A stretch of DNA of 8,894 nt from Deinococcus sp. (GCA_025351205.1 JANXWI010000294.1:1-8894), one strand, 5' to 3'; counted from the stretch's first letter, positions 1 through 8,354 are shown. Notes: a model not told the origin generated them from the sequence alone. Program-made: numbers and translations.

Positions 1-3
1 CAT
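1..3 (-). CDS. Start codon of a leftward gene outside the window (partial)
   Basis: Only the ATG is inside the window, as CAT on the plus strand at 1-3. It is called because a strong Shine-Dalgarno sequence, AGGGAGG on the minus strand (positions 8-14), sits 4 bases upstream of it. Nothing can be said about the product. The roughly 200 bases upstream have no other leftward gene, so this gene probably has its own promoter there. Confidence 0.5.
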
Positions 4-202
4 GGTGCCTCCCTCTGATCAGTGTGGTCGTTCTTAACCACTGCTCCGCATCACAGGTGCAAGTCCAACGAAAACGCGCTCAGGAATTTCTGAGTCTCCA
101 CGCACGCATTACGAACCTTCACCACCATTCTCGCACCAGCGTCACCGCCGCCACCAGAAGAGACAACCAAAACAAAGCGTTCCAGAAGTGGTCAACCGTT
201 GC
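4..202 (-). promoter_or_regulatory. Leader/promoter region of the leftward gene at the window edge
   Basis: This stretch of about 200 bases holds no convincing coding sequence and is richer in A and T than its surroundings. It ends in the AGGGAGG ribosome-binding site at 8-14. A weak minus-strand promoter candidate is TTGCAC followed after 19 bases by TTAAGA. A small GTGGT/ACCAC inverted repeat (24-28 and 37-41) lies just upstream of the ribosome-binding site and could be an operator. All of these sub-assignments are weak. The rightward open frame in this stretch has no family resemblance and is not called. Confidence 0.3.
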
Positions 203-237
203 GGCAGGGGTGGCCTGAGGTTCAGGCCACCCCTGCC
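203..237 (-). terminator. Perfect 16-bp inverted repeat, probable terminator
   Basis: The arms 203-218 and 222-237 are exact reverse complements (GGCAGGGGTGGCCTGA and its complement) around a 3-base loop. The hairpin lies one base past the stop codon of the leftward COG4705-type gene, the usual place for an intrinsic terminator. No T-run follows on either strand, so it may be a weak terminator, a 3' stabiliser, or a symmetric element acting in both directions. The structure is certain; the function is inferred. Confidence 0.65.
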
Positions 238-238
238 C

Positions 239-610
239 TCAGCCTGCCGTGCCGCCAGTTAAGGCAACACAACCCAGCACGGTGGTCACGAGGTACGGCA
301 CGCCGAAGCCCACATGAGCGGCGTCGGCTGCCAGGGTACCGAACACGCTGACCATCACCACCGCCAACCAGTAGACCCAGGCCACATACCGGCGGGTCCT
401 GAACTGCAGGGCCAGCACCAGCCCGAGGCCCGCAAACCCCACCGCAGATATCGGCCCGAGCCTGTGGGCCAGGAAGTCCGAGGCGGTCTCTCCCATGCCG
501 GTGCTCAGCACCTTGATGACCCAGAAGGTAAGCGTCACCTCGGGGACCTTGCTGAACATGGCGGGAACAGAACCTGCTTGGGGGTCCGGATTCAGCGTCG
601 GCTCTGCCAT
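239..610 (-). pseudogene. Half-length COG4705-type membrane protein (probably truncated)
   Basis: The 123-residue product resembles the N-terminal half of the uncharacterised COG4705 membrane-protein family, whose members are about 250 residues with two similar halves. The signature is a KVPEVTLTFWVIKVL segment at residues 21-35 followed by GMGETASDFL (38-47). Hydrophobic helices follow at about 25-45, 52-70, 75-97 and 103-120. The chain ends at GCVALTGGTAG, inside or just after the fourth helix, so the second half is missing; the next frame offers no plausible continuation. The start at 610 is chosen because family similarity begins about 20 residues later, whereas the longer in-frame extension to 772 is proline-rich and unlike the family. 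There is no clear ribosome-binding site, but a good promoter lies upstream and a strong hairpin directly downstream. It could be a relic or a shortened but expressed protein. No function is known for the family. Confidence 0.6.
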
Positions 611-658
611 CGTCAGCGGAAGTGGCCGGTGTGGCCCAGGGAGGAGCGGCCCGGCTGG

Positions 659-687
659 AGTGTAGGGATGGACAGCAGTGACAGCAA
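659..687 (-). promoter_or_regulatory. Promoter for the half-length membrane-protein gene
   Basis: On the minus strand a -35 box TTGCTG (682-687) and a -10 box TACACT (659-664) are separated by exactly 17 bases, a good match to the housekeeping sigma consensus. It implies a leader of roughly 40 bases before the ATG at 610. The leader has no strong Shine-Dalgarno sequence. The assignment rests only on sequence resemblance and position. Confidence 0.5.
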
Positions 688-772
688 CACGGTGAAGGCC
701 GGGGACATTGACATAGGTGCACTTTGGGGGCGAGGGGTAAAGCTGACGTATACAGCCGCTGCTCTGCGCCAC

Positions 773-1152
773 TCAGGCCAGGATGTTCACAGCGCGGCTG
801 GCGACCAGGGCGATGGTCAGCAGCGAGGTGGCCGACTGCACCATCATCAGCACCTTGGCGTTCGGCGTCAGGGGCAGGGTATCGGTGGGCGAGAACGCCA
901 TGGCGTTGGTGAACGACAGAAAGGAGTCGTCGATGAACACCGGACGCCGGGGGGCTGCATCGGGCAGGCCCATCTACGGAAACAGCAGATCCGGGGCGCG
1001 TTCCGTCAGAGAGGCGAACGCTGCAAGGACAGCGAACAGGTCAGTGGAGACGGCCAGGGCATCGGGCCTCTGGCTGACGGGCTTCTTGATGCCGTTCGGC
1101 GATGGTGTCCTGGGCGGATTCCGCAAGGTTCTCGTATTCCTTCTTCGGGCAT
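773..1152 (-). pseudogene. Degraded channel-like membrane protein gene
   Basis: The gene starts with an ATG at 1152 and a GGAG ribosome-binding site 6 bases upstream, but its reading frame is broken. The first frame reads sensibly only if one G is removed after the fourth codon (MPEE, then EYENLAESAQDT). A second shift is needed near 1085 to reach ALAVSTDLFAVLAAF. A TAG stop at 974-976 then interrupts the same frame that resumes as FIDDSFLSFTNAMAFSPTD and ends in SLLTIALVASRAVNILA at 773. The segment expected to carry the first membrane helices is missing, implying an internal deletion. The C-terminal part, a polar loop with SPTDTLPLTP and then a final helix, resembles the pore-helix and last helix of small two-helix channel-like proteins; this family call is from memory and moderate. 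It lies 71 bases after the glucoamylase gene on the same strand, so it may be a decayed operon tail. Sequencing error is possible but would have to explain several independent lesions. Confidence 0.6.
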
Positions 1153-1223
1153 GGCGGTCTCCAGGGGGGGCTGAATTGGTGGAAACCGGGTGGAGGCGCC
1201 CACGGTCCATCTGGCCGGACCCG

Positions 1224-3565
<2,342 letters not shown>

Positions 3566-3569
<4 letters not shown>

Positions 3570-4432
3570 GTGCTGCTGAACCCAGGACTAACCGGCGCAG
3601 CAGTGACCAGACCCGTGTTGACCGACACCGGGCGGGCGTTCGCCTCGTCGTCCCACAGCCTGAACCCACCGGGGAAGGCGTTCGCGTTGTCACCCAGTCG
3701 GACCCCTGTCGGCAGCGTGTGCATCAATTCCGCGTTTCCGCCGCCCAGCACTACGTCGTCGGGTTCCAGGGCGGCGCGCAGCAGGCCAACCACATCGGTA
3801 ACCTGGGCGCGCCACTTCTTCTTACCATGCTTCTTCAGGCCGCGCAGGCCCACGTAGTCCTCGTACGTCTGCTTTCGGTAAGGCAGGTGGGCAAGCTCCA
3901 TCGGTTCCACGATGCCCTCCACCACCATCGCGCTGCCCAGACCGGTGCCCAGGCCCAGGAACAGTAGCTTGCCGCCCTGATACGCTCCGAGCGCCTGCAT
4001 GGCCGCGTCGTTCACGAGCTTGACTGGGCGACCCAGCGCGCCCGAAAAGTCGAAGCCCACCCAGCCGGACGCGAGGTTGTGCGGTTCCATCAGCGGCTTG
4101 CCGTGTAGCACCGGGCCGGGGTAACCCAGGCTGACCACTTCGTAGCTCCAGTCTGCGGTCATGTCGCGCAGCTGGGCGCACATCTGGCTGGGCGTCAGGG
4201 CTGGCCCGGAGGCGAACTTGCGTACCTCGTCGCTGGTGTTCACCCGGAATTTTACGTGCGTGCCGCCGATGTCCACCGCCAGGATACGCTGGACAGAGGT
4301 TGCGGGAGCGACAGGGCGGGTGCCGCGTTTCCGCTTCGCCTGTGCCCTGACGGCGACTGAGGGCGTCACCTTCGTCTTCCGGACAGTGGGGGCCTGAGCG
4401 GCACGCCCGTCTGCCTTTTTTGAAGGACTCAT
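3566..4432 (-). CDS. ppgK: ROK-family sugar kinase, probable polyphosphate glucokinase
   Basis: The 288-residue protein is a ROK-family kinase that would convert glucose to glucose-6-phosphate in the cytoplasm. The sequence shows the phosphate-binding DIGGTHVKF (54-62), GYPGPV (103-108), the catalytic-aspartate motif LVNDAAMQALG (139-149, Asp142), the glycine-rich GLGTGLGSAMV (160-170) and ELAH (179-182). The CxCGxxGC zinc motif of many ROK kinases and repressors is absent, and there is no DNA-binding domain. This matches the short polyphosphate-glucokinase-like branch, but polyphosphate versus ATP use is inference. Residues 1-40 form an unusual tail with twelve Lys/Arg and one acidic residue; the ROK domain begins near residue 50. 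The start is set by an ATGA overlap with zwf upstream, with AGGAG about 9 bases before it, and the stop overlaps the glucoamylase start in the same way. The gene sits between the glucose-producing and glucose-6-phosphate-consuming enzymes, which supports a glucokinase role. Confidence 0.8.
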
Positions 4433-5922
4433 TCCCCCACGCTCCTGGCCAGCGTGGCGGGCACGGCAGGGAGCGGGTTGCTGGCACTGCCATGTGGGGC
4501 GGGCAAGGAGGGTGGGGGCGGCCCGGACCCATATTCACTCAGGTCGGGCTGTACCGCCACCCAGGGGCCATCCGGACCGAGCAGCGCGTCCGCTTCCGGG
4601 GGACCCCACGTGCCCGCTGCGTAAGCGTAGACCGGCGCGGTCTGCCCCAGGATGGGGTCCACAATGCGCCAGGCCTCCTCGACCGCGTCCTCACGGGCAA
4701 ACAACGTGGCGTCACCGGCCAGCGCGTCGCCCAACAGGCGGTCATAGGGGGCCATGCCGTCCCAGTCCTGACGGTGCAGCACCAGATCGGCGGCTTCACC
4801 ACTCATGCCTGCGCCAGGCTTCTTGGTGTTCAGGCCCAGCGTGACCTGTACGCCCGGCGTGAGCTGAAGGCGCAGGACGTTGTGGGCAGGAATCGCGCCG
4901 AACACTTCCTGCGGCGGTCCCCGGAACTGCACCGTCACGGTCGTGCAGGTCACCGGCAGCTCCTTGCCGACCCGCACGTCCACGGGCACGCCCGCCCAGC
5001 GCCAGGAGTCCACGTGCAGGCGCAGCGCCGCGTAGGTCTCGACCAGAGAGTCCGGCGCGACACCGGTCTCCTGGTGGTAACCTTCCATCTGGCCGCACAC
5101 CACGTCCGGACGCTGAAGCGTCCGGACGGACTTGAACAGCCGGGCCACGCCGTCACGGATAGCCTCCTGGCCGCGCTGTGCGGGCGCTTCCATCAGCAGC
5201 AGGCCCACCACCTGAAGCATGTGGTTCTGCACGACGTCACGGATCGCGCCGGCCTCCTCGTAGAATGCTCCTCGCCCGGCCACTCCGAAACTCTCGGCCA
5301 TGGTGATCTGGATGGACTGAACGTGGTCCCTGTTGAGCAGGGGTTCCAGCACCCCGTTTGCAAAGCGCAGGTACAGCAGGTTTTGCACGGCCTCCTTGCC
5401 CAGGTAATGGTCGATACGGAACACATTCGCTTCCGGAAACACCCTGTGGATGGTCTCATTCAATGCCCGTGCGCTGGCGAGGTCGCGCCCGAAAGGCTTC
5501 TCAACCACGATGCGGGCACCTGACGCGCAGCCGCTCGCCGCAAGCTGCTCGGTCACCGTTCCGAACAGGCTGGGCGGGATCGCCAAGTAGTGCAGCGGAC
5601 GCTGTGAGTTGCCCAGAGCGCTCTTCAGGGCCACGAAGGTCGCCGGGTCGTGGTAGTCCCCATCGACGTATGACAGCAGGTTAGACAGCTTCTGAAAAGC
5701 GTCTTCGTCCACCGCGCCGTGTTCCTGTAGGCTGGCGTACGCCCGTGCGCGCAGCTGCTCGACTGTCCAGCCGGCCTTCGCCACTCCGATCACCGGGTGA
5801 ACAAGGCTGCCGCGCTGCACCATCGCCTGCAACGCCGGGAAAATCTGCTTGTAGGCGAGGTCACCAGTCGCCCCAAAGAACACCAGGGCGTCAGCGGGCA
5901 AGGTCTGGGTATCGGGGGTCAT
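4429..5922 (-). CDS. zwf: Glucose-6-phosphate dehydrogenase
   Basis: This 497-residue enzyme oxidises glucose-6-phosphate to 6-phosphogluconolactone and makes NADPH, the entry step of the oxidative pentose phosphate pathway. The NADP-binding fingerprint GATGDLA is at 17-23, EKPFGRD at 141-147, the substrate-site RIDHYLGKE at 169-177, and NHMLQ with the presumed catalytic His234 at 233-237. The C-terminal domain closes with the family-typical DWDGMAPYDRLLGDAL (386-401) and EEAWRIVDPIL (415-425). Length is close to the usual 480-510, but residues from about 465 on are a proline/serine/alanine-rich tail outside the normal fold. The start at 5922 places the fingerprint at the usual distance from the N-terminus; no clear Shine-Dalgarno precedes it. 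It is the first gene of a three-gene leftward operon and overlaps the kinase gene by ATGA. Neither the OpcA-type activator nor 6-phosphogluconolactonase or gnd genes are next to it. Confidence 0.95.
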   Translation of the reverse strand: MTPDTQTLPADALVFFGATGDLAYKQIFPALQAMVQRGSLVHPVIGVAKAGWTVEQLRARAYASLQEHGAVDEDAFQKLSNLLSYVDGDYHDPATFVALKSALGNSQRPLHYLAIPPSLFGTVTEQLAASGCASGARIVVEKPFGRDLASARALNETIHRVFPEANVFRIDHYLGKEAVQNLLYLRFANGVLEPLLNRDHVQSIQITMAESFGVAGRGAFYEEAGAIRDVVQNHMLQVVGLLLMEAPAQRGQEAIRDGVARLFKSVRTLQRPDVVCGQMEGYHQETGVAPDSLVETYAALRLHVDSWRWAGVPVDVRVGKELPVTCTTVTVQFRGPPQEVFGAIPAHNVLRLQLTPGVQVTLGLNTKKPGAGMSGEAADLVLHRQDWDGMAPYDRLLGDALAGDATLFAREDAVEEAWRIVDPILGQTAPVYAYAAGTWGPPEADALLGPDGPWVAVQPDLSEYGSGPPPPSLPAPHGSASNPLPAVPATLARSVGE

Positions 5923-6096
5923 GGTGCAGCGTAAGCCAGCTCGCTATAGAAACGGTGAAGCAGAAGGAAGCGTGCCGTCGCTTCTGAGCAAGAACTGTGT
6001 CGCCTTGACTGGCCCTGCGGCGAACAGAGGGCAAATGCGACACAAGGGTCGGCCTATCCCCGCCGAGACCGTTGACCACGTCTGAAACGCTTGTCT
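5923..6096 (-). promoter_or_regulatory. zwf operon leader, no clear promoter
   Basis: This is the left part of a 483-bp gene-free stretch (5923-6405) and must carry the start of the zwf operon transcript unless that lies farther away. The only candidate seen is TATAGC on the minus strand about 20 bases before the ATG, with a poor -35 (CTTCCT) 16 bases upstream. No Shine-Dalgarno precedes the zwf ATG, so the leader is probably short. A weak open frame runs through the region into zwf but has no family resemblance and is not called. Confidence 0.3.
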
Positions 6097-6120
6097 TTGA
6101 TTCTCGGAATGTAAGGTTCA

Positions 6121-6290
6121 AACCACCGGCTTTAGCCGGTCAGCTTTCAGCACGGTGTTGAGATTGGTTTTGAACTTGAACAGGCGTGCAGAACTGACAT
6201 CTGCCGTTTGGGGTGTAGGGCATCTGTAGCCGGACTTTCAGTCCACTGCCCTGCACCTCCAATCCCTCTGGCTTTAGCCGGTGGTCGTTC
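6121..6290 (+). mobile_element. IS200/IS605-like mini-element without transposase or tnpB
   Basis: Two hairpins share the 13-base core GGCTTTAGCCGGT in direct orientation, at 6128-6140 and 6270-6282. The left one is a perfect 6-bp stem with a TTTA loop (ACCGGC/GCCGGT, 6125-6140). The right one is CTGGC/GCCGG with one G-T pair and extends imperfectly outward, and is followed by GTGGTCGTTCA. Subterminal hairpins of this size and loop, with a TTCA-type right boundary, are typical of IS200/IS605 elements. A TTGAT pentamer, the known target site of ISDra2, occurs at 6097-6101, 23 bases before the left hairpin. The space between holds no tnpA or tnpB reading frame, only a foldable segment. It may be a non-autonomous derivative, a deletion relic, or an unrelated repeated palindrome. 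Exact ends are uncertain; the plus orientation (left end at 6121) is inferred from the right-end-like tail. Confidence 0.45.
6212..6257 (+). ncRNA. Foldable segment, possible omega-RNA-type remnant
   Basis: GGTGTAGGGCA (6212-6222) pairs with TGCCCTGCACC (6247-6257) over 11 base pairs including one G-U, and the loop contains a second hairpin GGAC/GTCC (6232-6235 and 6241-6244). The segment lies directly before the right-hand hairpin of the IS200/IS605-like element, the place where TnpB guide RNAs (omega RNA) are encoded in complete elements. The base pairing is seen directly; transcription and the omega-RNA identity are inference. Confidence 0.3.
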
Positions 6291-6405
6291 AGTGTACCGA
6301 TCACCTCGCATACGGCATTCAGTGCGCTGACTGACGGTGTTCAGTGGTCACAGTCAAGCTGAACCTCGACCCGCCTCCGTATCCGGTGGGTGTCTGGCTC
6401 TAACT
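6291..6405. other. Gene-free spacer after the SDR gene
   Basis: This spacer between the mini-element and the stop codon of the leftward SDR gene has no gene. It contains two TTCAGTG copies (6318-6324 and 6340-6346), with a third at the edge of the mini-element (6288-6294). It also has an imperfect hairpin ACCCGCC/GGTGGGT at 6369-6391 that could weakly terminate the leftward SDR transcript; no T-run follows it. Nothing else is recognisable. Confidence 0.3.
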
Positions 6406-7176
6406 TCAGTCCAGCTGATTGATCACCCTGAATGCGGCCTCGTGCCGGTTTTCACGCTCGGCATGGCGCTGGAACTTGACGCGCTCAATCACGATTTCAC
6501 TCGCCTCCGGGTGTTCCGCCAGCAGGCGCATCGTCTCTTCGATGTATTCGCCGAGCGGCAACGCACGGGGATTGGCCGACTGGCCGGGTGTGAGTTCGGT
6601 GGCCACCAGTGGCGGAATGAGTTCGATGACCTGGGTGGTGGTGCCTCTCAGCAGCGTCCCCAGCGACTGCGAATACGAGTGCAGGGCAGCCTTGGTGGCT
6701 CCGTACGTCGCTGTATTTGCGAGAGGAACGTAGGCCAGGCCGGAGGTGACGTTGAGTACGGCGGCGCGGGCCTGCGGGTTCTGCTGCGCCTGCTCGTGAA
6801 AGTGGGTCAGCACGGCGTTGGTCAGGCGAATCGGGCCGAGCAGGTTGGTGACGATGGTCTCCTCGGCCACCTTCAGCATCTCCGGCAGGTCCCGCACGCT
6901 CTCAGTGCGCATGATGCCCGCGTTGTTGACGAGCACGTTCAACGCCGGGAAGTCGCGGAAGACCTGCGCCGTCACGGTGCGGATAGATTCAGCGTCATTC
7001 ACGTCGAGCTGGACTGACTTCATGCCGGGGTTGGCGTCTGTGACCTCGTCGAGCGCCCGTTGCCTGCGGCCCGCGATGATGACCGTATTACCACGCCGGT
7101 GGAATGCCTCGGCGAGTCCCTGGCCGATGCCCGAACCGCCGCCCGTGATAAGCATGGTGTTTCCAGTCAAATTCAT
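6406..7176 (-). CDS. Short-chain dehydrogenase/reductase (classical SDR, DltE-like)
   Basis: The 256-residue protein is a classical single-domain SDR oxidoreductase, expected to be cytoplasmic and NAD(P)-dependent. It shows the cofactor loop TGGGSGIG (11-18), NNAG (84-87), the structural Asn111 (TNLLG), the catalytic Ser145 (TSGLAYVP) and the YxxxK pair Tyr158/Lys162 (ATYGATK). Length is standard. The start at 7176 is chosen over longer in-frame extensions because AGGAGG lies 6 bases upstream and the Rossmann fold begins at once; the upstream extension would run through the divergent HxlR gene. Overall it resembles the DltE-like oxidoreductases often found next to HxlR-type regulators. The substrate cannot be deduced. 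It is transcribed divergently from the HxlR gene, which probably controls it. Confidence 0.9.
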   Translation of the reverse strand: MNLTGNTMLITGGGSGIGQGLAEAFHRRGNTVIIAGRRQRALDEVTDANPGMKSVQLDVNDAESIRTVTAQVFRDFPALNVLVNNAGIMRTESVRDLPEMLKVAEETIVTNLLGPIRLTNAVLTHFHEQAQQNPQARAAVLNVTSGLAYVPLANTATYGATKAALHSYSQSLGTLLRGTTTQVIELIPPLVATELTPGQSANPRALPLGEYIEETMRLLAEHPEASEIVIERVKFQRHAERENRHEAAFRVINQLD

Positions 7177-7208
7177 GTCGTGCCTCCTGGAAGCCAGCCT
7201 AGAGGGAA

Positions 7209-7253
7209 TACTCTCTTTTGAGAAGTAGGCACCCAGAAGTTCTATACTTACTC
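7209..7253. promoter_or_regulatory. Divergent SDR/HxlR promoter with operator-like repeats
   Basis: The rightward promoter candidate for the regulator is TTGAGA (7218-7223) and TATACT (7243-7248) with a long 19-base spacer. Two overlapping dyads cover it. One is TACTCTC-TTTT-GAGA-A-GTA (7209-7227), perfect except for one bulged A. In the other, AAGTA at 7223-7227 faces TACTT at 7245-7249. AAGTA/TACTT-type dyads suit dimeric HxlR/MarR-like winged-helix regulators. No convincing promoter for the leftward SDR gene was identified. The repeats are seen; the operator role is inferred. Confidence 0.4.
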
Positions 7254-7269
7254 CAAGGAGAGTGTCAAT

Positions 7270-7734
7270 TTGACTGAAACACTGGAGAGAGGGCAGAAGA
7301 CGACAGTGGAATCCTCGAATCCGGCGTGCCAGCCGGGCGTGGAAGTCGAGATGCTGGTCCGCGAAATGATCGGGTGCGTGGCCGACAAGTGGACCATGCT
7401 GATTCTCGAGGAATTGACCGAGCATGGAACGGTGCGCTTCACACGTCTGGGCGAGCTGGTCGGCGGCATCAGTCAGAAAATGCTGACCAAGACCCTGCGG
7501 CAGTTGGAAAGCAACGGGCTGGTGAAACGCACGGTGTATCCGGTCGTTCCGCCGCGTGTCGATTACCAGCTGACCGAGTTGGGGCTCAGTCTGAGTGAGG
7601 CCTTCTGCGGTGTCTGGGAGTGGGCCGAAAAGTATCACGGACAGGTGTCACAGGCCAGGCGAGCATTTCAACCCCTGGCAGTCCCGTCGGCTACCCTGGA
7701 TTCTGAGGAGACCGGAGGTTCGCAGACTTATTGA
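7270..7734 (+). CDS. HxlR-family winged-helix transcriptional regulator
   Basis: This 154-residue protein is an HxlR-type (MarR-like) DNA-binding regulator. The diagnostic core is CVADKWTMLILEEL (36-49), followed by the recognition-helix region GISQKMLTKTLRQLESNGLV (66-85) and the wing VVPPRVDYQLTELG (92-105). The start is TTG at 7270: AAGGAG at 7255-7260 lies 9 bases upstream, and no upstream ATG or GTG is in frame without a stop. An internal ATG (residue 28) would clip the first helix. A cysteine at position 20 lies ahead of the core and Cys36 within it; many HxlR proteins sense electrophiles or oxidants through an N-terminal cysteine, so redox sensing is possible but unproven. It is divergent from the SDR gene, its probable target, and convergent with the TetR gene 15 bases away. 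Confidence 0.9.
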   Translation: MTETLERGQKTTVESSNPACQPGVEVEMLVREMIGCVADKWTMLILEELTEHGTVRFTRLGELVGGISQKMLTKTLRQLESNGLVKRTVYPVVPPRVDYQLTELGLSLSEAFCGVWEWAEKYHGQVSQARRAFQPLAVPSATLDSEETGGSQTY

Positions 7735-7749
7735 GGAAACAACGGATGA

Positions 7750-8337
7750 TCACGGTCCCGCCTGCAGTTCCACTTCCGACGCGAGCCGCCTGAAAGCGGC
7801 CAGCACCTCCGCTACGGCTGTTGAAAGTGGCATGGGTCCAACTGAATCGAGCCACTGGGCCAGCGCTGTACTCAGCACCACCACGGCGAGGTCAGCAACG
7901 AGGGAGGCTGTCAGCTTGTCAGTGCCCCGCTGAACGAAGCCGTCGACGATGGACGCCCTGAGCGTCGCCATCTTCTGAAGCTCGCGTTCTCGCAGGCCCT
8001 GATCGGTGCTGATGATCTGGTGGCGTCGTCGCAGCATGTCACGCCGGTCCCCGAATACCGTTTCGGCGAAGGGACCGAGCTGGGTAAGAATCAGCGGTAC
8101 TGGACGCACCTCTGGTGGGGTCTGGGCCATCAGTTGTTGCACGGAGGTGGGCACCGCCTCATCCCCAGCGAACAACACCTCGCGCTTGTCGGTGAAATGA
8201 CGGAAGAACGTGCGGGTGGTCAGGCCCGCGCGGGCAGCAATCTGCGGCACGGTAGTCTCAGCGAAGCCCTGTTCCAGGAAGAGCGCCAGTGCGGCCTGTT
8301 CCAGCTGATCCTGCGCTCCTGCCTGCCACCGTGCCAT
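7750..8337 (-). CDS. TetR-family transcriptional regulator
   Basis: The 195-residue protein has an N-terminal TetR helix-turn-helix, visible as a first helix around EQAALALFLEQGF, then VPQIAARAGLTTRTFFRHFTDKREVLF (about 30-56), followed by a helical ligand/dimerisation region typical in length for the family. The start at 8337 is preferred over the upstream in-frame ATG at 8370, because the extra 11 residues would be encoded by operator DNA and the promoter -10 box lies between the two ATGs. The promoter and a quasi-palindrome overlap just upstream, suggesting autorepression. It is divergent from the NAD(P)-binding protein gene, its probable target. The inducer is unknown, as the C-terminal domain has no feature I can tie to a ligand. 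Confidence 0.9.
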   Translation of the reverse strand: MARWQAGAQDQLEQAALALFLEQGFAETTVPQIAARAGLTTRTFFRHFTDKREVLFAGDEAVPTSVQQLMAQTPPEVRPVPLILTQLGPFAETVFGDRRDMLRRRHQIISTDQGLRERELQKMATLRASIVDGFVQRGTDKLTASLVADLAVVVLSTALAQWLDSVGPMPLSTAVAEVLAAFRRLASEVELQAGP

Positions 8338-8343
8338 GACTCC

Positions 8344-8349
8344 AGTATA
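8344..8349 (-). promoter_or_regulatory. -10 box of the TetR gene, leaderless-type spacing
   Basis: TATACT on the minus strand ends 6 bases before the ATG at 8337, so transcription would begin at or next to the start codon. That fits leaderless mRNAs, common in Deinococcus. A GGAG lies only about 2 bases from the ATG, too close for normal use. No good -35 is present; TAGTGA is at 17-base spacing. Confidence 0.45.
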
Positions 8350-8354
8350 GGTGA

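Noticed and set aside
24..218. Small rightward open frame at the left end
   Set aside because: It has no ribosome-binding site, no recognisable motif, and lies in the leader of the gene starting at position 3.
1204..1221. Small GGTCC/GGACC hairpin just after the glucoamylase stop as a terminator
   Set aside because: A 5-bp stem with an 8-base loop and no T-run is too weak to call.
5891..6121. 76-residue leftward open frame upstream of zwf
   Set aside because: It overlaps the start of zwf in another frame and resembles no family; the zwf start is well supported.
6141..6267. Possible tnpB remnant or small peptide inside the mini-element
   Set aside because: All frames are short and show no TnpB zinc-finger or RuvC motif.
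6337..7017. Rightward open frame opposite the SDR gene
   Set aside because: It is antisense to a complete classical SDR with all catalytic motifs.
7177..7638. N-terminal extension of the SDR gene through the HxlR region
   Set aside because: The extension would be antisense to the HxlR gene, and the AGGAGG before 7176 sets the start.
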